This document shows, piece after piece, positions 1-10,655 of a stretch of 64,000 bases of DNA. The stretch's first letter is position 1. Every line of letters starts with the position of its first letter. The DNA lies in assembly GCA_038373865.1 (NCBI GenBank), contig JAXGGA010002972.1, forward strand, positions 47,055 through 111,054, given 5' to 3'. Under the pieces are notes generated by a model that was not told the origin of the DNA, did no database searches, and worked only from the letters and a program-made list of their open reading frames with translations. The position numbers and the translations under genes were made by a program. This stretch comes from Uloborus plumipes (Eukaryota > Arthropoda > Arachnida > Araneae > Uloboridae).

Positions 1-1713
1 ACGCAAACCGGCGGAGAAAGACAACACAACAATTCTCTTTGTTTTGATTTGACCTAACAGCTCGGCGACATGTATCAATGTTCCAAACAAAGTAGTCCCC
101 ACACGAACAGCTCTATTTCACACTAAGTATGCTTCCAAATTGCGAACTGTTGTATTAAAAAGCTTTATCTCTCTCTCTGTTAACTACCTGTAGATTGTAG
201 TTAAGGTTTTATAATCAGCAAACTTTATTTGGCGAGATGCCAAACGCTATTCGTGTTTATGTATCCCTCCGCAGTACTCCGCCCGTGATGGTAAATTCAC
301 GTAGCTTTAGGGTTTCCATAGATTAACTCATTCTTGACTGTCTTTTGTCGCCAAGATGCCGCCAAGCATTTGTTCAGGTGGCAAAGCGAAGAGATTCGTG
401 AAAATAACAATGGATACCCATTTGTTTTTTCGAAACATTGTACGAATATATCACGATGGGGTAGAGTTTCAATGCTTATAGCTTCCATATATCTTCGTTT
501 GTTAGGGTAAACCTTAAATTTATTGTTTAATATTGTGTCATTTCTGAACATGTAATTTGGTATATCGTACAAGGGTGGGGGGAGGGGGGAGACTTATTTA
601 TTTATTTATTCTTCTGAAAAGTCAATGTATTTCTATCGTGTTTAAACAACGCCTCCTGAATACTAAGCGTTGGTTTAAATCGACTTTATTGCAGTGTTTG
701 CTTCAAATCGTTGAGCAAAAAATACATGTATTTATTCACAGAAGTTGAGGATTTTAAAGTTTTCAGTATGTCTGATATTGGTGAATATGTGGCGATTTTC
801 CTTCACCTCTTATAAGAATTTTGCAAGAGGGGAGGGGAAGGAGGTTCAAACAAAGCGATGTGGTAAAAAAGGAATACATAACTGAATGAAAGTTTTAGTT
901 TTTTTTTAAATTAATTTTTTCACATCAGCACTTCATTTCAACTTTTGCCACGGGTTGAAGGGGGGGGGGGACAAAAGTACGTGCTGAATATATTATGTTG
1001 GAAGAAACAGTAAAATCTATTTTTATTTGTGAAGTAAAAATAGTTTTTGTTGTTTGGCTGGTGCGCCAAAAAGAAAGGGGGAGGGGGGGTGGGTCCAAAA
1101 TGGGGTCGGGGTAGGAGGCAGCACCACTGAAGCTGTTTTATTTTATTTATTTATTCATTTGTTTATTTATTTTATTCATTTATTTTTTGTTTTGTTCATT
1201 TATTTATTTTTTGTAGAATTTGACTATATAATCGTATTTTAACAGTTCTTGTGAAATGACCTTAAAAAAAAAAAAAAAAAAAAAAATGCGAAATATGGCT
1301 CCAAAAATTAAGACGATGGGGTCACCGTATTTATCCCTACTCTTTTCTTCTAAAATAACCAGAAAAATGTCAATTGGAATTTTCATCTTTTATTTTCGTT
1401 TAAAAAATCAATAAAATGAGCAAAAAATCATTTTTCAAACGATGAGAAATTTTTAACTCTGAAAAAGTGAAGGGGCAATGCGCCTTTATTTTTGGAAGTA
1501 AGGAAGCAGTTGCTCCCCCCCCCCCTCAGCACGAGCCACCTATGCCCTTTAACCCCCTGAGAAGCAAATTTCTGAGGAGTCAAAGAACGCGTACTCAATA
1601 AATATTATATCGAAAAAAAATTGCTAATATTTGACTCAAATATCTGAAAATGGATACATTTCTCAAAACCAGAAGGGTCGATTGCCCCCCCCCCACACAC
1701 ACATACGAAGAGA
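1..1713. other. Non-coding, low-complexity intergenic DNA
   Basis: No gene or bounded element is seen. The stretch holds G-runs near 571-590, 961-970 and 1078-1090, a TTTATTTATT-type simple repeat at about 1140-1215, an A-run at 1264-1286 and C-runs near 1515 and 1684. The short open frames are low-complexity and resemble no protein. Confidence 0.6.
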
Positions 1714-1911
1714 CAGGGCCTGATTACTGAATAGGCCAACTAGGCCATGGTCTGGGGCCCCCACACAATTTAGGGGCCCCCAAATGGGTAAAATTGCTGT
1801 AGTCAATGTCTAAATTTGTTTTATCCTATGCCTAAAATCGTTAAGCCTCAGTACAGGGGGCCCCAAAAAAGTATTTGGCCTAGGGCCCCGTGATATCTTA
1901 ATCGGCCCCTT
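1714..1911. mobile_element. hAT-type MITE (CAGGGCC ends)
   Basis: The 198-bp element begins CAGGGCCTGATTA and ends TAATCGGCCCCTT, an imperfect terminal inverted repeat. It is flanked by CGAAGAGA (1706-1713) and CGAAAAGA (1912-1919), a near-perfect 8-bp target duplication. CAGGG-type ends with 8-bp duplications are typical of hAT transposons. There is no coding capacity, so it is non-autonomous. Confidence 0.75.
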
Positions 1912-2132
1912 CGAAAAGACAGGCCATGACAAATTTATTTGGCTATTTCAGTTCATTTGTGTTTGGTTTGGAAGAGGAGACAGTCCTTTACTAGCACTAG
2001 CACAACGCCAATATCCGTTATTACAAAAAGGCCTTTCCTCATCCCAATTTTCACAAATGGAATCGTTTGATCCTTTGCGCATTGGTGGTCATCTTATTTG
2101 TGCCGCGCTGAAATAAGGGGTCGTCCACAAAT

Positions 2133-2274
2133 CTGTACCTTAGAACCAGACTAACGTAAGTCCATTTTCGTCATTTTTCAGTAGAGGGGAAAAACGATGT
2201 ATTCGACAATCGTTTTTCCCCTCTACCAAAAAATGACGAAAATGGACTTACGTTAGTCTGGTTCTGAGGTACAG
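2133..2274. mobile_element. Fold-back MITE, 142 bp, CTGTACC ends
   Basis: The element is nearly all inverted repeat. The left arm starts CTGTACCTTAGAACCAGACT and the right arm is its reverse complement, ending AGTCTGGTTCTGAGGTACAG, with only a few bases between arms around 2200-2206. The flanks read AAAT on both sides, a possible 4-bp duplication. A longer relative with the same ends lies at 23961-24211. The apparent open frames on both strands here are a by-product of the palindrome. Confidence 0.8.
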
Positions 2275-2821
2275 AAATGATGTGACACTTTGAGGGGGGT
2301 TCGTTAAATTGTGACAGTTTGTGACAAAGGACAAATGGGGAGGGAGGGGTAACAAGTAGTGTAGCATCACAGAGTTGGTTGAAATGGAAGTCAAAAAGAC
2401 TTCCACGTAGCAATATATTTGAAACATATGATGTCACATGTGACAAGAAAAAGGGAGCAGGACCAGGCCCGATTAAGAGAGATATTATGAGGATTCAGCC
2501 CGAAGAAATTTTCAGGCTCCAACTCAAGGCCTGGTCATCCAAAAGACTCGGGAAGTTTGAGCTTCCGCCAAACATTTTCAGAGGTACAAAAATAACCGAA
2601 AATCTGTGATTAAAAATTCTAGTTTCTGCTTTTAAACGCAATTATAAAGGTAATGTAAACATTAAAACTCGTTCAATATATTTTTTCTAGAAAGTTTTGA
2701 AATGTGGGGATAAATTTCATGAAACGTTACGCCCCCCCCCTCTCCCCCGTCACCACAAGCTAATTTTAAATGTGGGATTTGGTCCAACTTTTTTACCCCT
2801 TTATGTGCTATGCACGTTTTA
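2275..2821. other. Intergenic, no feature recognised
   Basis: AT-rich sequence without a recognisable gene. At about 2462 a short stretch beginning CAGGCCCGATTAAGAG resembles the CAGGGCC hAT ends seen at 1714 and may be an eroded fragment. Confidence 0.4.
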
Positions 2822-3341
2822 TTAACCCATTTATGCCCAAGTTTTTTTTAACAATTTTTTCCAATTTTTATCTGCTTAAAACTCTTACTTGGAATGGTTT
2901 ACATACATTTCAGGCTTGAAATAGTTCGCCGTTGCCATATTTATTAAGTTATTTAACGTTCTGTTTATGGAATATTTTGCAGATAAGTGAGCGAAATACG
3001 ACCATACTTGACTTTACTTTTGCAAAGTACCATTACAGGAGGCATCTGTGATCCATTTTAAGCAAATTATTTTAAAATAGTTTAACTTTATGAAAAATAA
3101 GTTCGCAAAAATAAATTTACTTTCTGCGGCTACCCATGCTGGATCGTTGCTCGACTGATTTGTCTGAAAATAGCTGTCAAGAATTAAACTCTGATGTCCA
3201 AACAGTGGCTCTAACTGGTTTTCTCATGAAGAAGGACTATTTAACTTGTGAAGAACAGCTTTAGTAAAATGAGATACCCACTTTTTGTATGCACTAACTA
3301 ACAAGCGTCCCGTTTTTAGACTACTTGGCATAAATGGTTAA
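2822..3341. mobile_element. TTAA-flanked MITE (CCCATTTATGCC ends), copy 1
   Basis: Ends are TTAA-CCCATTTATGCC and GGCATAAATGG-TTAA. The TTAA target duplication is characteristic of piggyBac-like elements and some Kolobok-like ones. Related copies lie at 39748-40273 and, split by a nested insertion, at 59407-63211. The three share internal sequence such as TACTTGGAATGGTTTACATA and ACCCATGCTGGATCGTTG. No transposase is present. Confidence 0.8.
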
Positions 3342-3778
3342 TTCTGTGAAAGTATAAGTATATTTGATTTAACAACTAGCCATAGAATTGCAGGTTGCAG
3401 GGAAACCATATAATGCATAAAAATTCTACATGCTAGTGTGTGTGGGGGGTAGGCAGAGACTTGAATCTCAATTCTGCTCGGCCACTTTTAGACATAATAT
3501 TTTTCGAGATTTATTTCAGTGAGTCAAGAGTGTAGAAATCCCCCCCCCCCCAAAAAAAAAGCAGAGGGGGGGGGGGAGAGTCTGAAACTCCCTTCAGGTA
3601 ACTCAATGAACATGAAACAGCATGTCACATGTTGCCGTTGTGTTATTCTAAATCTCACTTCAAAGTATTTTTTTCCACGGGAGAAGAAGGAGAAGAAAGT
3701 GATAACATTCAGTCTGCTCTTGGATATAAAAAATATAAATAATTTATTCAACCGTTATTAAGAAACGATAACAATAAA
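3342..3778. other. Intergenic with a C/A/G homopolymer tract
   Basis: Nothing coding. At 3541-3573 adjoining runs of C, A and G create overlapping spurious frames on both strands. Confidence 0.5.
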
Positions 3779-5200
3779 GGGTCATTCCAAAGTGACTAAC
3801 GTAACATTCAGAGCTGATTTTGTAACTGTTTTTAATTGTAACTTAAAGGACAGAAAACATTTTTTAGTCGTGCTGGTGGATTTATAATGTATACATGGTA
3901 TCTATGTGTCATTTCAGCTAAGAATCTATATACATAAAAGACTACTTTTGTATGCGTATGTCCGGGCTAATCTTCCAAACTACTGGACCGATTTGAACCA
4001 TTTTTTCACCGTAGATAGCTACAGTAACACGGAGCAGGATAAGCTATAATTTAATTCTAAAAAACTTAATTTAAAAAAGTTATTATGGAAAACGTTTTAT
4101 GTCGTTTTCCCATTAAATGGTTAAAATTTCAGTCCATTGTTGAAAACATTTGTTGCCTTGCAACAACAATAATTATAGTAATCACAATAAAAATTTTGAA
4201 CCAAGGCTTCTCTGGAGTAAGTATGAAATTTATTGCTTTCTTAGGATTTTTATATTCCTCTGTGCCAATAATCGCTAACGGTGTAAATAAAAAGGGAATT
4301 GATTTTGGCAATACAAAGAAAATGGAAAGTGTTTATAGTCAAAAAAATTTCTTCAATCACATCAGATGTTTTTACCAATTGAGTTTTCAGAAATGGAGTC
4401 ACAAGGATAGAGACTAATAATGGGACTAAAAATATAATGGGACTTATTTAACGTGCAATATTTGGAAATGGTTGACTCCAGTGCGATTGATGCTTTAAAT
4501 ATATATTTATTTTAATATACCAAGCTTATAACAATTCCTATTAACCGAAACATTATTTGTAGCTTGCATTTATATTTAGGGTGTGTAATGCAGTTTTTTT
4601 AAGTTATTCAGACAGAAAAATAGCCCTTGTTTACAGAAGTAGCCATTTATGTATATAGATGTGCACTTTAATGTTGAAAAAATTATGAATGAGTTTCACT
4701 GAAATACATATTACGTGGCAGGAACCCGTGCAAAGCCGGGTACCCGGCTAGTTTAAAACTAAATTACTGACATATATTTTTTCAACCAAAATAGCAGCGT
4801 GACTAACGTAACATTTTTGCAACCTTGAAAATGAATGCTCATGTTGTGAGGCAAAAATTTCTCAAAGTTAAGCAAGTCTAAAAAATTGAATGATATGTTT
4901 GAAAAATGTGTAAAGTTGGCTTTACACCATTTACTAAATCTTAATTTTTTTAGCCTTAAGTGTCACTTTTACTCAAGATGGAGTGTGACTAACGTAACCA
5001 TTGACTAACAAGCAGTAAACACACTACAAACTCCTTGTTATGGCTAATCTCAGTGATAATTACAATACTTTTTCAATTTTTTAAAACTTCTTATGTTGTA
5101 TGATTTTTACTCATTTATTTATTTATTTATTTTTTGATACTTTTTTCACTACGGTATTTTTTTTTCTTCGGCTGACGTTGACATTTCTATGGAATGACCC
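3779..5200. mobile_element. GGGTCATTCCA element with 4-bp TSD, split by a Helitron
   Basis: Ends are GGGTCATTCCA and TGGAATGACCC, flanked by TAAA on both sides (3775-3778 and 5201-5204), a 4-bp target duplication. The motif GTGACTAACGTAAC occurs three times (near 3796, 4799 and 4986), all in the same orientation. Without the nested Helitron at 3925-4751 the element is about 595 bp, close to its reverse-oriented relative at 38100-38687 (588 bp). There is no coding capacity. The superfamily is not certain; 4-bp duplications are known for Sola, Chapaev and Academ elements. Confidence 0.85.
3925..4751 (+). mobile_element. Non-autonomous Helitron (827 bp) nested in GGGTCATTCCA element
   Basis: It begins TCTATATACATAAAAG after an A and ends with the hairpin GCCGGGTACCCGGC running into CTAG, followed by T. 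TC at the 5' end, CTRR at the 3' end, a 3' terminal hairpin and insertion between A and T are Helitron hallmarks. The sister copies at about 38.5 kb and 41.4 kb carry the uninterrupted sequence (on the minus strand CTAAGAATTTAAAAC), which confirms both boundaries. The 110-residue open frame at 4085-4417 has no recognisable domain and is probably chance. Confidence 0.9.
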
Positions 5201-7655
5201 TAAAATTAAAATTTAATAAAAGAGGTTTTTTCATATTTGTACTGTCTAACAGTTTTTCGCGAGACCTCGGTCGAATCTGCGCACGCGCCAAGTCTCTTCT
5301 GACTTTCTTGGAATAGGGGGGAAATGCAACGATGAAGTAGCAAGCGAACAAAAACTGAAGGCATCGGGAAGTGTGCCTCCTAAACCTATCTACCCTTTTT
5401 TAAATGGAAGCGCTCGTGGCTGCCAGGCGCACATTACGCAAACAGACAGTATCTCTTTGTGTAACTGTAGCAAATATGCAATCAGTGTTTCTTACAAACA
5501 TTTTACTCCGGGGGGGGGGGGGGCACTTGTAGTAGAATCCAGAAGGACAAAGGGATAGGCGTGGATCAAAAGGGAGAGATCATGGGGATGTTTAAAAATG
5601 GCCTAAAATTTTTTCGATAAATTTGCCCCCTCCCTTTGAGCCCTAAAATTGTACCCCTCTTTTTGGTACTGACCTCCCACAAAACCAGAAGCTGGCTCGC
5701 AATTGCAAAGGGCTTATTTAAGAGAATGGATGTGGGCCACCTTTCTCCCCTCCGAAATTAATTGAAAATTTCTTACCCTCAATAAAAACTTTTAACATTT
5801 TGAAATATCAATTTTCAAATTTGCCTAAACAATTAGCTTGGCCCTTGCGGTTTTTGATGACTTCAAGGGAAAAAGAGTGGGATTCAAATTCTCCCCTCGT
5901 ATTTTGCCGAAATTGATATCCTAAAACGTAATTGCAGTTTACCTTTTATGCCCCCCACCCCGCTCCCTCTAAAATTTCCTTAATACTTTTGAATGTATTT
6001 GCATTTGTTTAACATTTACTTGTTTATTCATTGATTTTTTTTTGCTTTACTTAATTTATTTTTTGTATGTGTTAGTGCAAATTAAGTTATCCTCGGGAGG
6101 GCGGGGGGAGCATCGCCCCACCCGGAGCCTGCCTGAAATAAACACTGTATGCAATACAATACAAAATGTTTGACAAATCATTTTCATTCTTTTCAGAAAC
6201 ATTTCCACTCGAAAATAGTACTGGTAATTCGTAACAAAAAATACTTTTACATTTAAAAAGCGTAAACGTATTTAAAATGACCACGTTGCGTGCTTACGAA
6301 CATAAACAGAACAGGAAATCCCATGACCTACATTCCCTCTCCGACAAAACCGCGCCAAAGCGGCGATAAACACTCCACAAACGTTACCCGGCGACGAATT
6401 CTTGTGGCGGGGATCTGGCGCTTGCGCAGTGAGAGGGTAAACGACCTGTCTGCGTCGGCGACGTGATGTGTACGTAGTACATTCGCGAACGAAATCAATC
6501 CGCGACTACTGAATCGGTTTTTTCTCTCTTTCTTGTTTTTTTTCTTTCGTCGCTACCTCCTTCCTTTGCTTTACCGTTCAAGGTTCAGAGATTTGCGTAA
6601 TTATTACAAGCAAATCTCGCTGTTTGCCGTCTCTTTAAATGCTGTTTCATTTTTCTGATGAAATAATGGCCGGCTCTTATGGCGTTATTTCGGAATAAAA
6701 ATGAATCGTTTTGACTGCAGAGTGGTGGTTTCTTTCTTGCTTTTCTTTTACCACATTTGTGTTGAGTCGATGAATAACAAAAACAATTCGTTTCTTTCAA
6801 CAGTTTAATCATGTCAATGAAAGTAGTATTTTGCATTTTTTATTGTTTTCTTTGGTGAGCGGTAGCTGATTGCAAATTGAAGTTTATCGAAAAACGGACT
6901 TTGCAGCCTGTTCACTTTTTTTTTCTTTGAAAAAAATAAATGTTTTTTTTTTTTTTTTTTTTTTTTGTCTTTGGTTGTTTTTTTCATTTCAAATTAAAGC
7001 AGTGGCATGGATTTTTTTCCGAAACTTTTTTCGGGGTGCCCTGCACAGATCTAGGGGACGGAGGGGGGGGGGGATAAGTTAAGGAATTTTCCACGCTTTT
7101 GGAAGTGATTGTCGTTTTGGGCATGAATTCCGCGATTTTAAGTGGGGGGAAGGGACCAGTTCACCTAGTTAGAAATATTTTTTTTTATTTTTGATGATTA
7201 GCAAAAACTATTTGTCACAACTTCCTCTTCCCTCCTCTTTTCGAGCGGTAATTCCGATTCCAAATTTGACAAACAAAAGTGTAATTGCCAGTTGTTCTTT
7301 ATCTAAAACTAAATAACGAGAAAACAACAACAAAAGAAGGTCAATTTACTTTTCAGTGTACCTTTTTAAAATTAAATAGATTTAAATGTTTTCGGGAAGT
7401 CATGGCAAACACGGAAAAAGGAAAGATAATCCAAACAAGTAAATTTGCTAGTCGCAAAAGCAGAAGAGAAAACTGAAAATCCTTTTAAAATCCGCTTTCT
7501 AAAATCAATTGCAATTTTTTTTTCTTTCTTTCTTTTTTTTTTTTTTTTTTTTGTTAACAAACAGAAGCTGGCAACAGGTAAACATTTTAAATCATCGAGT
7601 TTCCTTTTCTTGCCGGCAAACAATGACATCGGTTTTCAATTGTGTAATTTTAAGG
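5201..7655. other. Intergenic region, no gene recognised
   Basis: Mostly low-complexity sequence: G-run at about 5510-5522, T-runs at 6942-6966 and 7525-7552, G-run near 7062-7073. At 5262-5300 a segment (TCTGCGCACGCGC with AAGTCT) recurs at 62514-62540 and is an unnamed interspersed repeat. A CpG-rich block at 6330-6500 is listed separately. Confidence 0.5.
6330..6500. promoter_or_regulatory. CpG-rich block, possible promoter or unmethylated island
   Basis: This stretch is far richer in G+C and CpG than its surroundings (GCGGCGATAAA, CCGGCGACGAATTC, GCGCTTGCGCAGTG, GTCGGCGACGTG). GCGCTTGCGCAGTG resembles an NRF1-type site. No open frame or splice junction connects it to a gene, so a 5' non-coding exon or promoter is only a possibility. 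It could also be a GC-rich repeat. Confidence 0.25.
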
Positions 7656-7938
7656 CTAAGGCAGGAATTCAAGTGAAACAGGCGATCGCAAGTTACAATC
7701 ACTACTGGAAATGAATTACATTAGAACGTTTCTTGATAAAAACATCGTGACGTTTGCCTATGAAAAACGAGCTAGATAAAACGTCACAGCCTACTTGGCG
7801 AATAAGAGGAGATCACTGACTGCTTGTGAGCTCTTATTGGCTCCACCCGTAGTGACGTCAGTGCCAAGTTAAGTTGATGAAAATGTAATTCACTTCCAGT
7901 AGCGATTGCAATGGTGTTTCACTTGAATCCCTGCCTTA
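7656..7938. mobile_element. MITE with CTAAGGCAGG termini
   Basis: The left end CTAAGGCAGGAATTCAAGTG and the right end, whose reverse complement is CTAAGGCAGGGATTCAAGTG, form an inverted repeat of roughly 55 bp that also includes the CACTACTGGAA/TTCCAGTAG portion. Total length is about 283 bp. A fragment of the same end (GGCAGGAATTCAAGTGAAAC) sits at 24870-24890 inside the minus-strand Helitron. The element has no coding capacity. Confidence 0.75.
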
Positions 7939-8047
7939 GGCACATTTGCTATAAAGAACGTTATATTTCGAGTTCTATATGCAGGCCCTATTTATCGCAC
8001 GGGCACCCAGGGCCTGTACCCTAGGCATGAAATTTTCAAGGGGCTCG

Positions 8048-8225
8048 CTACATACGTTAAAATGACGTCACAGGTTGGTTTTGAATGCGGAGAATTTTTA
8101 CGTATTGGGCAGAAACTAGACCCCTAGCGGGTCTAGCTACATACGTTAAAATGACGTCACGGGTTGGTTTTGAATGCGGAGAATTTCTACGTATTGGGCA
8201 GAGACTAGACCTCCAAATGCTTCTT
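8048..8225 (+). repeat. Two-unit tandem duplication, 89-bp period
   Basis: A unit starting CTACATACGTTAAAATGACG at 8048 is repeated at 8137, 89 bases later. It continues through GGTTGGTTTTGAATGCGGAG and CGTATTGGGCAGA with few differences. The 74-codon open frame crossing it is created by the duplication. Confidence 0.85.
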
Positions 8226-8787
8226 CAAGGTTCAATCACTAACGTCACCTGTGCATTCCCCCCCCCCCACCTGTCCATTGTCTTGGGCAGTCATTTCTTT
8301 TTTCATTAAAAGCGTTAACTTCACCATGTTGGGCACAACTTTAAATCATACTTACCAGTTTCAGAGTTTACTCACGTAGGATAGTCTGACCAGTAAATAA
8401 ATACTAAAGCATAATTTCATTTTTGAAAAAGAAAAAAAAAATAGTTTAAAAAACTTACATTTGGTACGTGGTAATAAAACATTTTGGTGAATGTTTATTG
8501 TTTGTTAGTTTTCTTTAATTAAAACCAAGGAAATGTTTATGGTTCTGCTTCAGGTTTTGTAGAGCATAAACAAAAATTTTTTCAGTAACTCTGTAAGTGA
8601 GCATGTGCAGTCAGTGAACAAGCAGAAATTTTTTTTAATCTATAAAGATGTGAAAATTTTGTTGAAATAAAAGGTTGACTGTTACTTGTTCATTTTCTGT
8701 ATTTATTTTAGTCATCTTTCATTTTTTACTTGTTACTCCTTATTTGTTTTTATTGCTTTCTTTTTCTTTTTTCTTTTGTTAACCAGA
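8226..8787. other. Intergenic, no feature recognised
   Basis: AT-rich DNA with a C-run near 8260 and T-rich tracts. No gene or bounded repeat recognised. Confidence 0.4.
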
Positions 8788-8858
8788 TGCAGGGCCGGAT
8801 TTAGAGTTCAAACCACTCCGTGCAAAAATAAAATTTGCGCCCCTGTGCAGAACGACAT

Positions 8859-9517
8859 TATACAGGGTGTCCACTCCAATCGTGGACCAATAGCTAATTT
8901 CTAAACCGTTAGAGATAAGCATATAGTTTATTTAGGAAAAAATCTCCAAATTACGAAAGGAATTTTGGGTCCATTCAATGTTTTTCAAAAAATCAAATTT
9001 TGAAAGAGTTGCGAAATTTAAATTTTTATACAGCCCCCCAGTCCTATCAATCATATTTAGTAAAACATTCTTGACACTGAAACGTTTAAAACTAAAAAAA
9101 AATCACTCTCCTACGACAAAAATTGACCGAGTTATGACGTTTTGAAAAATCAAGATTTTGAAGGATTTCGCATACGGTCCCTAAAGCGATCTCTCGATGA
9201 CGTCATGAAACAATGCAAAATCTTGATTTTTCAAAACGTCATAACTCGGTCAATTTTTGTCGTAGAAGAGTGATTTTTTTTTAGTTGTAAACGTTACAGT
9301 GTCAAGAATGTTTTACTAAATATGATTGATAGGACTGGGGGGCTGTATAAAAATTTAAATTTCGTAACTCTTTCAAAATTTGATTTTTTGAAAAACATTG
9401 AATAGACCCAAAATTCCTTTCGTAATTTGGAGATTTTTTCCTAAATAAACTATATGCTTATCTCTAACGGTTTAGAAATTAGCTATTGGTCCACGATTGG
9501 AGTGGACACCCTGTATA
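8859..9517. mobile_element. Giant fold-back element, two 302-bp arms
   Basis: The left arm 8859-9160 and right arm 9216-9517 are each 302 bases and are near-perfect reverse complements, separated by a 55-base spacer. Termini read TATACAGGGTGTCC and GGACACCCTGTATA. The few differences between arms (for example GTTGCGAAAT against GTTACGAAAT) show mild divergence since formation. No coding capacity. The TACAGGGTG end is common among palindromic MITEs. Confidence 0.85.
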
Positions 9518-10044
9518 TAGTATAAACATATATACATTTTATACTAGTAAACTACGCCATTGAAAGGTTTAGGAGAGTTTTTTAGGTGATAATTCGCTCG
9601 TTTAGGATGAAGGGGGGGGGGGGGGGCTCTCGCTCTTGGAGGATCTTCGTAGCATACGAGGGCTTGCCCATCCCCCTAGTGTAATGGCAACGCGCGAGAG
9701 CAGGAGAAGAAGCACGTAATATCGGGTGCCTTTCGTTTTTGCTACTTACATCATACATACTTACAACATACAGAGCTTAAAGCAATAATATTAAATTGAG
9801 AATAAATATTGAAATGAGATTTAGGATTCTTTAAGTTTTAAATATTAAACCAATTATTTTAGCTATGAACTTTATATTTTTCAGAAACCGTGAAAGGCAC
9901 AAAAAGAACAATAAAATATTCATTTTTCAAAATATGGCCGAAAAAAGTAGTTTAGGAATTAATACAAATACTCAACATAACTTTTCACTTAATATATATT
10001 TCATTTTAAAAAAGAGTTAACAAATCAGGCGAAAAGTCTAAACT

Positions 10045-10360
10045 GTTCATAAGTTCATACTCAATTCCCAATACAGCCAGGTCTGACAATCTTGACTGAG
10101 TTGTTGTTGTTCTCAAATATAGTTCTTTATTATTTTGAGCTTGGAGAAACTACGTTCTCCAGTTGCAACACTGATAGGTAGAGTTAACAGAATTCTGAGA
10201 GCAATGCTCAAATTTGGAGCAAAATTCATTTTTGTAATGAAATTCAGAGTTTCTAACGGTGATAGATTTCTTTCCATCAGCGATCTGATATTTCATCGCA
10301 AAGTTCAGCACTGTTTATGTCAGATGATTCACCATCCTTTAAAATCGCCTTAAGGTCTTT
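10045..10360 (-). pseudogene. hAT-family transposase fragment, C-terminal dimerisation domain
   Basis: The minus strand encodes a recognisable hAT C-terminal dimerisation region. About 10208 down to 10120 reads IALRILLTLPISVATGERSF and then SKLKIIKNY; one frameshift later TTTTQSRLSDLAVLGIEYEL follows down to about 10050. Upstream pieces (DLKAILKDGESSDINSAEL, 10355-10290, then METLNF-like residues) are in other frames. The LP-SVA-ERSFSKLK and RL--LA-L-IE signatures are those of hAT transposases and host proteins derived from them. At least two frameshifts and one stop mean it is dead. No zinc finger or catalytic region is left. Confidence 0.8.
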
Positions 10361-10655
10361 ACAGTACGACATAACTGTGAACGGACTAACATTTCTGAAC
10401 TGCTGTAAATTATAAAGAAAAGAAAAGTAACTGTTATAGTGTTATATGTGTTTGTTAGGGTGGTTTACTAATTTATTGCAATTTAAGCCCCCCCCCCCCT
10501 ATTTTCCCTTCTAGTTAACACATTTTTCATTTCTTTTCGAAGTAGGGGGCGTAAAAAATATCTGATCCTATTCCCGTCCTCCAACCCCGTTTCTGCAACA
10601 CCTGCTATGGCAATTGTTTTTACTTACTTTATAATCATAATTATTACAATCTCTA

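Larger units (their letters stand above)
8788..10390 (-). mobile_element. Decayed hAT element (right boundary uncertain)
   Basis: The left edge CAGGGCCGGATTTAG at 8788 is a typical hAT terminus, and a minus-strand hAT dimerisation domain lies at 10045-10360, so the transposase C-terminus points toward this edge. A 659-bp palindromic element (8859-9517) has inserted between them. The opposite terminus was not found; C-runs near 10488 and a GGGGGCG segment near 10545 may be its remains. Confidence 0.45.

Noticed and set aside
4085..4417. 110-codon open frame inside the Helitron
   Set aside because: Low-complexity, no recognisable domain, lies in a non-autonomous Helitron; two-thirds of it is hydrophobic or AT-driven residues.
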